Origin: Plasmopara viticola
Lineage: Eukaryota > Oomycota > Peronosporomycetes > Peronosporales > Peronosporaceae
DNA length: 64,000 nucleotides
Assembly: GCA_001695595.3 (NCBI GenBank)
Contig: MBPM02000009.1
Span: 62,001-126,000, forward strand
Direction of reading: 5' to 3'
Part shown: in pieces, positions 1 to 10,590 of the stretch
Numbering within the stretch: the first letter of the stretch is position 1
How the letters are laid out: every line of letters starts with the position of its first letter
The notes under the pieces: model-generated
The model's input: the letters and a program-made list of their open reading frames with translations, nothing else
Told to the model about the DNA's origin: nothing
Databases searched by the model: none
Made by a program: the position numbers and the translations under genes

Positions 1-216
1 GCGTGGGCTTGATCTTATTTCTGATCTGCTGATGCTACAACAATGCCAATCTTTCACTCCTTACAGAGCTGCTGATGTGACCATGATAAAAATTTGAAGT
101 ATACCTTCGTCTAAAGTAAATTGATAATTAACCCTTCCTTAAGCACCACCAAGCCAGCAAGATTGCACAGAAACAAAAATTGCAAATACATTTCACTAAA
201 ATAGGGAGCTGCAATA
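1..216. other. Partial unit at left edge (spacer)
   Basis: Spacer mostly of type A (GATCTTATTT, ACAACAATGCC, CATGATAAAA), with small losses such as TATACCTTCGT and CACCACC. Its right end is the 3' side of the first tRNA and holds the plus-strand AAAA at 198-201, which is TTTT in transcription sense. No gene seen. Confidence 0.85.
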
Positions 217-288
217 GGGCCTTGCCGGAGATCGAATCCGGGACCTCTCGCACCCTAAGCGAGAATCATACCACTAGACCACAAGGCC
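217..288 (-). tRNA. tRNA-Pro (AGG)
   Basis: Reference description for the array. This 72-nt tRNA decodes proline CCU, and CCC through inosine if A34 is deaminated as is usual in eukaryotes. Read on the minus strand it folds as a complete cloverleaf: acceptor GGCCTTG/CAAGGCC (7 bp), discriminator C73, T8, G9, D arm with A14 and G18G19, anticodon stem CTCGC/GCGAG around loop TTAGGGT, variable AGGTC, and T arm CCGGA/TCCGG around TTCGATC. There is no intron and no encoded CCA. A53-U61 replaces the usual G53-C61. TTTT at 201-198 is the likely Pol III terminator. The 5' spacer is type B with a TTTATAAAT box. The body matches the eukaryotic tRNA-Pro(AGG) pattern in the D and anticodon arms. Confidence 0.97.
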
Positions 289-551
289 ACCGAACCGGTA
301 TATCGCAAACCCAACTTCTTATTTATAAAGAATATCATCAGCGTGGGCTTGCTCGTTTTCGTGATGCACTAATGCTACGACGATGCCGATCTTTCACTCC
401 TTATAGAGCTGCTGATATGACCATAAAACAATTTGAAGTATACCGTTCGTACAAAGTGAAATTGATAGCTGACCCTTCCTTAAGCATCTACCAAGCCAGC
501 AAGATTACACAAAGCGCTTAGAAACAAATTTAGCAAAATGAAATTTCCATT

Positions 552-555
552 AAAA
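552..555 (-). terminator. Pol III terminator TTTT (example for unit 571-642)
   Basis: TTTT in transcription sense, 15 nt beyond the tRNA 3' end at 571. The same T4 lies at the same offset in almost all units, inside CTATTTTAG. In type A spacers a second T run (AATTTTTG or AATTTTG) lies about 40 nt downstream and could act as a backup. Confidence 0.85.
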
Positions 556-581
556 TAGGGAGCAGAAATAGGGCCTTGCCG

Positions 582-592
582 GAGATCGAATC
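582..592 (-). promoter_or_regulatory. Internal B box (atypical), example unit
   Basis: GATTCGATCTC in transcription sense at tRNA positions 52-62, compared with the eukaryotic consensus GGTTCGANNCC. The TTCGA core is kept. Positions 53 (A for G) and 61 (T for C) both depart from consensus but still pair with each other. The same sequence occurs in essentially all copies. Confidence 0.85.
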
Positions 593-624
593 CGGGACCT
601 CTCGCACCCTAAGCGAGAATCATA

Positions 625-635
625 CCACTAGACCA
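625..635 (-). promoter_or_regulatory. Internal A box, example unit
   Basis: TGGTCTAGTGG in transcription sense at tRNA positions 8-19. It matches the TRGYNNARNNG consensus at every fixed position. Shared by nearly all copies; 32126-32197 carries a G to A change in it. Confidence 0.88.
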
Positions 636-642
636 CAAGGCC

Positions 643-671
643 ACCGAACCGGTAATCGCAAACCCAACTTC
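643..671 (-). promoter_or_regulatory. Conserved 5' flank between tRNA and TATA box, example unit
   Basis: About 29 bp between the tRNA 5' end and the TATA-like box. It starts with ACCGGTTCGGT abutting the gene and continues with the GGGTTTGCGAT block. It is almost the same in type A and type B units although the rest of the spacer differs, varying mainly at a short indel (GTAATCGC, GTATATCGC, GTATCGC or GTAAATCGC on the plus strand). A role as leader or initiation region is inferred from position and conservation. Confidence 0.6.
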
Positions 672-680
672 TTATATAAA
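672..680 (-). promoter_or_regulatory. Upstream TATA-like box, example unit
   Basis: TTTATATAA in transcription sense, at -30 to -38 from the mature tRNA 5' end. An A/T box at this place occurs in both spacer families (TTTATATAA, TTTATAAAT, TTTATATCTAA, TTTATATATAA and others). The position fits TBP/TFIIIB placement seen in upstream-TATA tRNA genes such as those of fission yeast and plants. Function is inferred. Confidence 0.65.
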
Positions 681-908
681 CAATATCATCAGCGTGGGCT
701 TGATCTTATTTCTGATCTGCTGATGCTACAACAATGCCAATCTTTCACTCCTTACAGAGCTGCTGATGTGACCATGATAAAATTTGAAGTATACCATTCG
801 TCTAAAGTTAAATTGATAATTACCCTTCCTTAAGCACCAGCCAAGCCAGCAAGATTGCACAGAAACTAAAATTGCAAATGAATTTCACTAAAATAGGGAG
901 CAGCAATA

Positions 909-980
909 GGGCCTTGCCGGAGATCGAATCCGGGACCTCTCGCACCCTAAGCGAGAATCATACCACTAGACCACAAGGCC
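909..980 (-). tRNA. tRNA-Pro (AGG)
   Basis: Consensus body. 5' spacer A, TTTATATAA box. Confidence 0.96.
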
Positions 981-1249
981 ACCGAACCGGTAATCGCAAA
1001 CCCAACTTCTTATATAAACAATATCATCAGCGTGGGCTTGATCTTATTTCTGATCTGCTGATGCTACAACAATGCCAATCTTTCACTCCTTACAGAGCTG
1101 CTGATGTGACCATGATAAAATTTGAAGTATACCATTCGTCTAAAGTTAAATTGATAATTAACCCTTCCTTAAGCACCAGCCAAGCCAGCAAGATTGCACA
1201 GAAACAAAAATTGCAAATGACATTTTCACTAAAATAGGGAGCTGCAATA

Positions 1250-1321
1250 GGGCCTTGCCGGAGATCGAATCCGGGACCTCTCGCACCCTAAGCGAGAATC
1301 ATACCACTAGACCACAAGGCC
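1250..1321 (-). tRNA. tRNA-Pro (AGG)
   Basis: Consensus body. 5' spacer B, TTTATAAAT box. Confidence 0.96.
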
Positions 1322-1599
1322 ACCGAACCGGTATATCGCAAACCCAACTTCTTATTTATAAAATATCATCAGCGTGGGCTTGCTCGTTTTCGTGATGCAC
1401 TGATGCTACGACGATGCCGATCTTTCACTCCTTATAGAGCTGCTGATATGACCATAAAAATTTGAAGTATACCGTTCGTACAAAGTGAAATTGATAGCTG
1501 ACCCTTCCTTAAGCATCTACCAAGCCAGCAAGATTACACAAAGCGCTTAGAAACAAATTTAGCAAAATGAAATTTCCATTAAAATAGGGAGCAGAAATA

Positions 1600-1671
1600 G
1601 GGCCTTGCCGGAGATCGAATCCGGGACCTCTCGCACCCTAAGCGAGAAACATACCACTAGACCACAAGGCC
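1600..1671 (-). tRNA. tRNA-Pro (AGG), D-stem variant
   Basis: Full length, with one substitution: A24 is T (plus strand GCGAGAAACAT instead of GCGAGAATCAT). This breaks the 11-24 pair of the D stem, so folding may be weakened. 5' spacer A, TTTATATAA box. Confidence 0.9.
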
Positions 1672-1941
1672 ACCGAACCGGTAATCGCAAACCCAACTTC
1701 TTATATAAACAATATCATCAGCGTGGGCTTGATCTTATTTCTGATCTGCTGATGCTACAACAATGCCAATCTTTCACTCCTTACAGAGCTGCTGATGTGA
1801 CCATGATAAAATTTGAAGTATACCATTCGTCTAAAGTTAAACTGATAATTAACCCTTCCGTAAGCAACAGCCAAGCCAGCAAGATGGCACAGAAACAGAA
1901 TTCGCAAAATGAAATTTTCACTATTATAGGGAGCAGCAATA

Positions 1942-2013
1942 GGGCCTTGCCGGAGATCGAATCCGGGACCTCTCGCACCCTAAGCGAGAATCATACCACT
2001 AGACCACAAGGCC
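1942..2013 (-). tRNA. tRNA-Pro (AGG)
   Basis: Consensus body. The 3' trailer reads CTATAATAG, so the usual TTTT is lost; the next T run, AATTTCATTTTG, lies a little further on. 5' spacer A, TTTATATAA box. Confidence 0.95.
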
Positions 2014-2281
2014 ACCGAACCGGTAATCGCAAACCCAACTTCTTATATAAACAATATCATCAGCGTGGGCTTGATCTTATTTCTGATCTGCTGATGCTAC
2101 AACAATGCCAATCTTTCACTCCTTACAGAGCTGCTGATGTGACCATGATAAAATTTGAAGTATACCATTCGTCTAAAGTTAAATTGATAATTAACCCTTC
2201 CTTAAGCACCAGCCAAGCCAGCAAGATTGCACAGAAACAAAAATTGCAAATGAATTTTCACTAAAATAGGGAGCTGCAATA

Positions 2282-2353
2282 GGGCCTTGCCGGAGATCGA
2301 ATCCGGGACCTCTCGCACCCTAAGCGAGAATCATACCACTAGACCACAAGGCC
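2282..2353 (-). tRNA. tRNA-Pro (AGG)
   Basis: Consensus body. 5' spacer A, TTTATATATAA box. Confidence 0.96.
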
Positions 2354-2624
2354 ACCGAACCGGTATATCGCAAACCCAACTTCTTATATATAAACAATAT
2401 CATCAGCGTGGGCTTGATCTTATTTCTGATCTGCTGATGCTACAACAATGCCAATCTTTCACTCCTTACAGAGCTGCTGATGTGACCATGATAAAATTTG
2501 AAGTATACCATTCGTCTAAAGTTAAATTGATAATTAACCCTTCCTTAAGCACCAGCCAAGCCAGCAAGATTGCACAGAAACAAAAATTGCAAATGAATTT
2601 TCACTAAAATAGGGAGCTGCAATA

Positions 2625-2696
2625 GGGCCTTGCCGGAGATCGAATCCGGGACCTCTCGCACCCTAAGCGAGAATCATACCACTAGACCACAAGGCC
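2625..2696 (-). tRNA. tRNA-Pro (AGG)
   Basis: Consensus body. 5' spacer B with a shortened GCTCGTTTTGGATGCAC segment, TTTATAAAT box. Confidence 0.96.
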
Positions 2697-2973
2697 ACCG
2701 AACCGGTAAATCGCAAACCCAACTTCTTATTTATAAAGAATATCATCAGCGTGGGCTTGCTCGTTTTGGATGCACTAATGCTACGACGATGCCGATCTTT
2801 CACTCCTTATAGAGCTGCTGATATGACCATAAAACAATTTGAAGTATACCGTTCGTACAAAGTGAAATTGAAGCTGACCCTTCCTTAAGCATCTACCAAG
2901 CCAGCAAGATTACACAAAGCGCAGAAACAAATTTAGCAAAATGAAATTTCCATTAAAATAGGGAGCAGAAATA

Positions 2974-3045
2974 GGGCCTTGCCGGAGATCGAATCCGGGA
3001 CCTCTCGCACCCTAAGCGAGAATCATACCACTAGACCACAAGGCC
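2974..3045 (-). tRNA. tRNA-Pro (AGG)
   Basis: Consensus body. 5' spacer A lacking a few bases (GATAATATACC), TTTATATTTAA box. Confidence 0.96.
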
Positions 3046-3306
3046 ACCGAACCGGTATATCGCAAACCCAACTTCTTAAATATAAACAATATCATCAGCG
3101 TGGGCTTGATCTTATTTCTGATCTGCTGATGCTACAACAATGCCAATCTTTCACTCCTTACAGAGCTGCTGATGTGACCATGATAATATACCATTCGTCT
3201 AAAGTTAAATTGATAATTAACCCTTCCTTAAGCACCAGCCAATCCAGCAAGATTGCACAGAAACAAAAATTGCAAATGAATTTCACTAAAATAGGGAGCT
3301 GCAATA

Positions 3307-3378
3307 GGGCCTTGCCGGAGATCGAATCCGGGACCTCTCGCACCCTAAGCGAGAATCATACCACTAGACCACAAGGCC
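3307..3378 (-). tRNA. tRNA-Pro (AGG)
   Basis: Consensus body. 5' spacer mixed (A start, B-like GATATGACC), TTTATAAAT box. Confidence 0.96.
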
Positions 3379-3646
3379 ACCGAACCGGTAATCGCAAACC
3401 CAACTTCTTATTTATAAACAATATCATCAGCGTGGGCTTGATCTTTTTCTGATCTGCTGATGCTACAACAATGCCAATCTTTCACTCCTTACAGAGCTGC
3501 TGATATGACCATGAAAAATTTGAAGTATACCATTCGTCTAAAGTAAATTGATATTGACCCTTCCTTAAGCACCAGCCAAGCCAGCAAGATTACACAAAGA
3601 GAAACAAATTGCAAATGAAATTTCATAAAATAGGGAGCAGCAAATA

Positions 3647-3718
3647 GGGCCTTGCCGGAGATCGAATCCGGGACCTCTCGCACCCTAAGCGAGAATCATA
3701 CCACTAGACCACAAGGCC
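3647..3718 (-). tRNA. tRNA-Pro (AGG)
   Basis: Consensus body. 5' spacer A, TTTATATAA box. Confidence 0.96.
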
Positions 3719-3985
3719 ACCGAACCGGTAATCGCAAACCCAACTTCTTATATAAACAATATCATCAGCGTGGGCTTGATCTTATTTCTGATCTGCTGAT
3801 GCTACAACAATGCCAATCTTTCACTCCTTACAGAGCTGCTGATGTGACCATGATAAAATTTGAAGTATACCATTCGTCTAAAGTTAAATTGATAATTAAC
3901 CCTTCCTTAAGCACCAGCCAAGCCAGCAAGATTGCACAGAAACAAAATTGCAAATGAATTTTCACTAAAATAGGGAGCAGCAATA

Positions 3986-4057
3986 GGGCCTTGCCGGAGA
4001 TCGAATCCGGGACCTCTCGCACCCTAAGCGAGAATCATACCACTAGACCACAAGGCC
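3986..4057 (-). tRNA. tRNA-Pro (AGG)
   Basis: Consensus body. The abutting flank reads CACGGAACC instead of CACCGAACC. 5' spacer mixed, mostly B; TTTATAAAT box. Confidence 0.96.
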
Positions 4058-4326
4058 ACGGAACCGGTAATCGCAAACCCAACTTCTTATTTATAAACAA
4101 TATCATCAGCGTGGGCTTGCTCGTTTCTGATGCACTGATGCTACGACGATGCCAATCTTTCACTCCTTACAGAGCTGCTGATATGACCATAAAAATTTGA
4201 AGTATACCGTTCGTCAAAGTGAAATTGAAGCTGACCCTTCCTTAAGCATCTACCAAGCCAGCAAGATTACACAAAGCGCAGAAACAAATTGCAAAATGAA
4301 ATTTCATTAAAATAGGGAGCAGAATA

Positions 4327-4398
4327 GGGCCTTGCCGGAGATCGAATCCGGGACCTCTCGCACCCTAAGCGAGAATCATACCACTAGACCACAAGGCC
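4327..4398 (-). tRNA. tRNA-Pro (AGG)
   Basis: Consensus body. 5' spacer A, TTTATATAA box. Confidence 0.96.
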
Positions 4399-4665
4399 AC
4401 CGAACCGGTAATCGCAAACCCAACTTCTTATATAAACAATATCATCAGCGTGGGCTTGATCTTATTTCTGATCTGCTGATGCTACAACAATGCCAATCTT
4501 TCACTCCTTACAGAGCTGCTGATGTGACCATGAAAAAATTTGAAGTATACCATTCGTCTAAAGTTAAATTGATAATTAACCCTTCCTTAAGCACCAGCCA
4601 AGCCAGCAAGATTGCACAGAAACAAAAATTGCAAATGAATTTCACTAAAATAGGGAGCTGCAATA

Positions 4666-4737
4666 GGGCCTTGCCGGAGATCGAATCCGGGACCTCTCGC
4701 ACCCTAAGCGAGAATCATACCACTAGACCACAAGGCC
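4666..4737 (-). tRNA. tRNA-Pro (AGG)
   Basis: Consensus body. 5' spacer A, TTTATATAA box. Confidence 0.96.
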
Positions 4738-5007
4738 ACCGAACCGGTATATCGCAAACCCAACTTCTTATATAAACAATATCATCAGCGTGGGCTTGAT
4801 CTTATTTCTGATCTGCTGATGCTACAACAATGCCAATCTTTCACTCCTTACAGAGCTGCTGATGTGACCATGATAAAATTTGAAGTATACCATTCGTCTA
4901 AAGTTAAATTGATAATTAACCCTTCCTTAAGCACCAGCCAAGCCAGCAAGATTGCACAGAAACAAAAATTGCAAATGACATTTTCACTAAAATAGGGAGC
5001 TGCAATA

Positions 5008-5079
5008 GGGCCTTGCCGGAGATCGAATCCGGGACCTCTCGCACCCTAAGCGAGAATCATACCACTAGACCACAAGGCC
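5008..5079 (-). tRNA. tRNA-Pro (AGG)
   Basis: Consensus body. 5' spacer mixed (ACAACATGCCATC with dropped bases), TTTATATAA box. Confidence 0.96.
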
Positions 5080-5344
5080 ACCGAACCGGTAATCGCAAAC
5101 CCAACTTCTTATATAAACAATATCATCAGCGTGGGCTTGATCTTATTTCTGATCTGCTGATGCTACAACATGCCATCTTTCACTCCTTACAGAGCTGCTG
5201 ATATGACCATGAAAAAGTTTGAAGTATACCGTTCGTCTAAAGTGAAATTGATAATTAACCCTTCCTTAAGCACCAGCCAAGCCAGCAAGATTGCACAGAA
5301 ACAAAATTGCAAATGAATTTCCATTAAAATAGGGAGCTGAAATA

Positions 5345-5416
5345 GGGCCTTGCCGGAGATCGAATCCGGGACCTCTCGCACCCTAAGCGAGAATCATACC
5401 ACTAGACCACAAGGCC
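5345..5416 (-). tRNA. tRNA-Pro (AGG)
   Basis: Consensus body. 5' spacer B, TTTATAAAT box. Confidence 0.96.
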
Positions 5417-5694
5417 ACCGAACCGGTAATCGCAAACCCAACTTCTTATTTATAAAGAATATCATCAGCGTGGGCTTGCTCTTTTTCGTGATCACTAATG
5501 CTACGACGATGCCGATCTTTCACTCCTTACAGAGCTGCTGATATGACCATAAAACAATTTGAAGTATACCGTTCGTACAAAGTGAAATTGATAGCTGACC
5601 CTTCCTTAAGCATCTACCAAGCCAGCAAGATTACACAAAGCGCTTAGAAACAAATTGCAAAATGAAATTTCCATTAAAATAGGGAGCAGAAATA

Positions 5695-5766
5695 GGGCCT
5701 TGCCGGAGATCGAATCCGGGACCTCTCGCACCCTAAGCGAGAATCATACCACTAGACCACAAGGCC
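5695..5766 (-). tRNA. tRNA-Pro (AGG)
   Basis: Consensus body. 5' spacer A, TTTATATCTAA box. Confidence 0.96.
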
Positions 5767-6038
5767 ACCGAACCGGTATATCGCAAACCCAACTTCTTAG
5801 ATATAAACAATATCATCAGCGTGGGCTTGATCTTATTTCTGATCTGCTGATGCTACAACAATGCCAATCTTTCACTCCTTACAGAGCTGCTGATGTGACC
5901 ATGATAAAATTTGAAGTATACCATTCGTCTAAAGTTAAATTGATAATTAACCCTTCCTTAAGCACCAGCCAAGCCAGCAAGATTGCACAGAAACAAAAAT
6001 TGCAAATGACATTTTCACTAAAATAGGGAGCTGCAATA

Positions 6039-6110
6039 GGGCCTTGCCGGAGATCGAATCCGGGACCTCTCGCACCCTAAGCGAGAATCATACCACTAGA
6101 CCACAAGGCC
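6039..6110 (-). tRNA. tRNA-Pro (AGG)
   Basis: Consensus body. 5' spacer B, TTTATAAAT box. Confidence 0.96.
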
Positions 6111-6388
6111 ACCGAACCGGTAATCGCAAACCCAACTTCTTATTTATAAAGAATATCATCAGCGTGGGCTTGCTCGTTTTCGTGATGCACTAATGCTACG
6201 ACGATGCCGATCTTTCACTCCTTATAGAGCTGCTGATATGACCATAAAAATTTGAAGTATACCGTTCGTACAAAGTGAAATTGAAGCTGACCCTTCCTTA
6301 AGCATCTACCAAGCCAGCAAGATTACACAAAGCGCTTAGAAACAAATTTAGCAAAATGAAATTTCCATTAAAATAGGGAGCAGAAATA

Positions 6389-6460
6389 GGGCCTTGCCGG
6401 AGATCGAATCCGGGACCTCTCGCACCCTAAGCGAGAATCATACCACTAGACCACAAGGCC
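6389..6460 (-). tRNA. tRNA-Pro (AGG)
   Basis: Consensus body. 5' spacer A, TTTATATAA box. Confidence 0.96.
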
Positions 6461-6728
6461 ACCGAACCGGTAATCGCAAACCCAACTTCTTATATAAACA
6501 ATATCATCAGCGTGGGCTTGATCTTATTTCTGATCTGCTGATGCTACAACAATGCCAATCTTTCACTCCTTACAGAGCTGCTGATGTGACCATGATAAAA
6601 TTTGAAGTATACCATTCGTCTAAAGTTAAATTGATAATTAACCCTTCCTTAAGCACCAGCCAAGCCAGCAAGATTGCACAGAAACAAAAATTGCAAATGA
6701 ATTTTCACTAAAATAGGGAGCTGCAATA

Positions 6729-6800
6729 GGGCCTTGCCGGAGATCGAATCCGGGACCTCTCGCACCCTAAGCGAGAATCATACCACTAGACCACAAGGCC
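6729..6800 (-). tRNA. tRNA-Pro (AGG)
   Basis: Consensus body. 5' spacer A, TTTATATCTAA box. Confidence 0.96.
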
Positions 6801-7071
6801 ACCGAACCGGTATATCGCAAACCCAACTTCTTAGATATAAACAATATCATCAGCGTGGGCTTGATCTTATTTCTGATCTGCTGATGCTACAACAATGCCA
6901 ATCTTTCACTCCTTACAGAGCTGCTGATGTGACCATGATAAAATTTGAAGTATACCATTCGTCTAAAGTTAAATTGATAATTAACCCTTCCTTAAGCACC
7001 AGCCAAGCCAGCAAGATTGCACAGAAACAAAATTGCAAATGACATTTTCACTAAAATAGGGAGCTGCAATA

Positions 7072-7143
7072 GGGCCTTGCCGGAGATCGAATCCGGGACC
7101 TCTCGCACCCTAAGCGAGAATCATACCACTAGACCACAAGGCC
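7072..7143 (-). tRNA. tRNA-Pro (AGG)
   Basis: Consensus body. 5' spacer mixed, mostly B; TTTATAAAT box. Confidence 0.96.
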
Positions 7144-7408
7144 ACCGAACCGGTAATCGCAAACCCAACTTCTTATTTATAAAGAATATCATCAGCGTGG
7201 GCTTGCTCGTTTTCTGATCTGCTGATGCTACAACGATGCCGATCTTTCACTCCTTACAGAGCTGCTGATATGACCATAAAAATTTGAAGTATACCGTTCG
7301 TCAAAGTGAAATTGATAGCTGACCCTTCCTTAAGCACCACCAAGCCAGCAAGATTACACAGAAAAAAATTTAGCAAATGAATTTCCATTAAAATAGGGAG
7401 CAGAAATA

Positions 7409-7480
7409 GGGCCTTGCCGGAGATCGAATCCGGGACCTCTCGCACCCTAAGCGAGAATCATACCACTAGACCACAAGGCC
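7409..7480 (-). tRNA. tRNA-Pro (AGG)
   Basis: Consensus body. 5' spacer A, TTTATATAA box. Confidence 0.96.
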
Positions 7481-7750
7481 ACCGAACCGGTATATCGCAA
7501 ACCCAACTTCTTATATAAACAATATCATCAGCGTGGGCTTGATCTTATTTCTGATCTGCTGATGCTACAACAATGCCAATCTTTCACTCCTTACAGAGCT
7601 GCTGATGTGACCATGATAAAATTTGAAGTATACCATTCGTCTAAAGTTAAATTGATAATTAACCCTTCCTTAAGCACCAGCCAAGCCAGCAAGATTGCAC
7701 AGAAACAAAAATTGCAAATGACATTTTCACTAAAATAGGGAGCTGCAATA

Positions 7751-7822
7751 GGGCCTTGCCGGAGATCGAATCCGGGACCTCTCGCACCCTAAGCGAGAAT
7801 CATACCACTAGACCACAAGGCC
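7751..7822 (-). tRNA. tRNA-Pro (AGG)
   Basis: Consensus body. 5' spacer B; the TATA-like box is interrupted (TTTATGAATAA). Confidence 0.96.
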
Positions 7823-8099
7823 ACCGAACCGGTATCGCAAACCCAACTTCTTATTCATAAAGAATATCATCAGCGTGGGCTTGCTCGTTTTCGTGATGCT
7901 AATGCTACGACGATGCCGATCTTTCACTCCTTATAGAGCTGCTGATATGACCATAAAACAATTTGAAGTATACCGTTCGTACAAAGTGAAATTGAAGCTG
8001 ACCCTTCCCTAAGCATCTACCAAGCCAGCAAGATTACACAAAGCGCTTAGAAACAAATTTAGCAAAATGAAATTTCCATTAAAATAGGGAGCAGAAATA

Positions 8100-8171
8100 G
8101 GGCCTTGCCGGAGATCGAATCCGGGACCTCTCGCACCCTAAGCGAGAATCATACCACTAGACCACAAGGCC
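8100..8171 (-). tRNA. tRNA-Pro (AGG)
   Basis: Consensus body. 5' spacer A, TTTATATAA box. Confidence 0.96.
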
Positions 8172-8441
8172 ACCGAACCGGTATATCGCAAACCCAACTT
8201 CTTATATAAACAATATCATCAGCGTGGGCTTGATCTTATTTCTGATCTGCTGATGCTACAACAATGCCAATCTTTCACTCCTTACAGAGCTGCTGATGTG
8301 ACCATGATAAAATTTGAAGTATACCATTCGTCTAAAGTTAAATTGATAATTAACCCTTCCTTAAGCACCAGCCAAGCCAGCAAGATTGCACAGAAACAAA
8401 AATTGCAAATGACATTTTCACTAAAATAGGGAGCTGCAATA

Positions 8442-8513
8442 GGGCCTTGCCGGAGATCGAATCCGGGACCTCTCGCACCCTAAGCGAGAATCATACCACT
8501 AGACCACAAGGCC
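8442..8513 (-). tRNA. tRNA-Pro (AGG)
   Basis: Consensus body. 5' spacer A with ACAACATGCC, TTTATATAA box. Confidence 0.96.
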
Positions 8514-8780
8514 ACCGAACCGGTAATCGCAAACCCAACTTCTTATATAAACAATATCATCAGCGTGGGCTTGATCTTATTTCTGATCTGCTGATGCTAC
8601 AACATGCCAATCTTTCACTCCTTACAGAGCTGCTGATGTGACCATGATAAAATTTGAAGTATACCATTCGTCTAAAGTTAAATTGATAATTAACCCTTCC
8701 TTAAGCACCAGCCAAGCCAGCAAGATTGCACAGAAACAAAAATTGCAAAATGAATTTCACTAAAATAGGGAGCTGCAATA

Positions 8781-8852
8781 GGGCCTTGCCGGAGATCGAA
8801 TCCGGGACCTCTCGCACCCTAAGCGAGAATCATACCACTAGACCACAAGGCC
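8781..8852 (-). tRNA. tRNA-Pro (AGG)
   Basis: Consensus body. 5' spacer mixed (A box region, then B-like), TTTATATAA box. Confidence 0.96.
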
Positions 8853-9127
8853 ACCGAACCGGTAATCGCAAACCCAACTTCTTATATAAACAATATCATC
8901 AGCGTGGGCTTGCTCTTTTTCTGATCTGCTGATGCTACGACGATGCCAATCTTTCACTCCTTACAGAGCTGCTGATATGACCATGAATTTGAAGTATACC
9001 GTTCGTACAAAGTGAAAATTGATAGCTGACCCTTCCTTAAGCATCTACCAAGCCAGCAAGATTACACAAAGCGCTTAGAAACAAATTTAGCAAAATGAAA
9101 TTTCCATTAAAATAGGGAGCAGAAATA

Positions 9128-9199
9128 GGGCCTTGCCGGAGATCGAATCCGGGACCTCTCGCACCCTAAGCGAGAATCATACCACTAGACCACAAGGCC
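9128..9199 (-). tRNA. tRNA-Pro (AGG)
   Basis: Consensus body. 5' spacer A, TTTATATCTAA box. First unit of an alternating A/B stretch. Confidence 0.96.
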
Positions 9200-9471
9200 A
9201 CCGAACCGGTATATCGCAAACCCAACTTCTTAGATATAAACAATATCATCAGCGTGGGCTTGATCTTATTTCTGATCTGCTGATGCTACAACAATGCCAA
9301 TCTTTCACTCCTTACAGAGCTGCTGATGTGACCATGATAAAATTTGAAGTATACCATTCGTCTAAAGTTAAATTGATAATTAACCCTTCCTTAAGCACCA
9401 GCCAAGCCAGCAAGATTGCACAGAAACAAAAATTGCAAATGACATTTTCACTAAAATAGGGAGCTGCAATA

Positions 9472-9543
9472 GGGCCTTGCCGGAGATCGAATCCGGGACC
9501 TCTCGCACCCTAAGCGAGAATCATACCACTAGACCACAAGGCC
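9472..9543 (-). tRNA. tRNA-Pro (AGG)
   Basis: Consensus body. 5' spacer B, TTTATAAAT box. Confidence 0.96.
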
Positions 9544-9823
9544 ACCGAACCGGTAATCGCAAACCCAACTTCTTATTTATAAAGAATATCATCAGCGTGG
9601 GCTTGCTCGTTTTCGTGATGCACTAATGCTACGACGATGCCGATCTTTCACTCCTTATAGAGCTGCTGATATGACCATAAAACAATTTGAAGTATACCGT
9701 TCGTACAAAGTGAAATTGATAGCTGACCCTTCCTTAAGCATCTACCAAGCCAGCAAGATTACACAAAGCGCTTAGAAACAAATTAGCAAAATGAAATTTC
9801 CATTAAAATAGGGAGCAGAAATA

Positions 9824-9895
9824 GGGCCTTGCCGGAGATCGAATCCGGGACCTCTCGCACCCTAAGCGAGAATCATACCACTAGACCACAAGGCC
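9824..9895 (-). tRNA. tRNA-Pro (AGG)
   Basis: Consensus body. 5' spacer A, TTTATATAA box. Confidence 0.96.
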
Positions 9896-10165
9896 ACCGA
9901 ACCGGTATATCGCAAACCCAACTTCTTATATAAACAATATCATCAGCGTGGGCTTGATCTTATTTCTGATCTGCTGATGCTACAACAATGCCAATCTTTC
10001 ACTCCTTACAGAGCTGCTGATGTGACCATGATAAAATTTGAAGTATACCATTCGTCTAAAGTTAAATTGATAATTAACCCTTCCTTAAGCACCAGCCAAG
10101 CCAGCAAGATTGCACAGAAACAAAAATTGCAAATGACATTTTCACTAAAATAGGGAGCTGCAATA

Positions 10166-10237
10166 GGGCCTTGCCGGAGATCGAATCCGGGACCTCTCGC
10201 ACCCTAAGCGAGAATCATACCACTAGACCACAAGGCC
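10166..10237 (-). tRNA. tRNA-Pro (AGG)
   Basis: Consensus body. 5' spacer B, TTTATAAAT box. Confidence 0.96.
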
Positions 10238-10518
10238 ACCGAACCGGTAATCGCAAACCCAACTTCTTATTTATAAAGAATATCATCAGCGTGGGCTTGC
10301 TCGTTTTCGTGATGCACTAATGCTACGACGATGCCGATCTTTCACTCCTTATAGAGCTGCTGATATGACCATAAAACAATTTGAAGTATACCGTTCGTAC
10401 AAAGTGAAATTGATAGCTGACCCTTCCTTAAGCATCTACCAAGCCAGCAAGATTACACAAAGCGCTTAGAAACAAATTTAGCAAAATGAAATTTCCATTA
10501 AAATAGGGAGCAGAAATA

Positions 10519-10590
10519 GGGCCTTGCCGGAGATCGAATCCGGGACCTCTCGCACCCTAAGCGAGAATCATACCACTAGACCACAAGGCC
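10519..10590 (-). tRNA. tRNA-Pro (AGG)
   Basis: Consensus body. 5' spacer A with ACAACATGCC, TTTATATAA box. Confidence 0.96.

Larger units (their letters stand above)
571..642 (-). tRNA. tRNA-Pro (AGG)
   Basis: Consensus body. 5' spacer type A with TTTATATAA box at 672-680. Used here as the example unit for promoter parts. Confidence 0.97.

Noticed and set aside
275..300. tRNA intron in some copies
   Set aside because: The anticodon loop TTAGGGT is 7 nt with no insertion in any full-length copy read.
643..908. A second small RNA (C/D snoRNA) in the spacer, from CATGATAA, CTGATGATATTG and CTGA motifs
   Set aside because: No correctly spaced RTGATGA/CTGA pair is kept in both spacer families, and the candidate C box is one or more bases off. 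The motifs look like chance in AT-rich repeat sequence.
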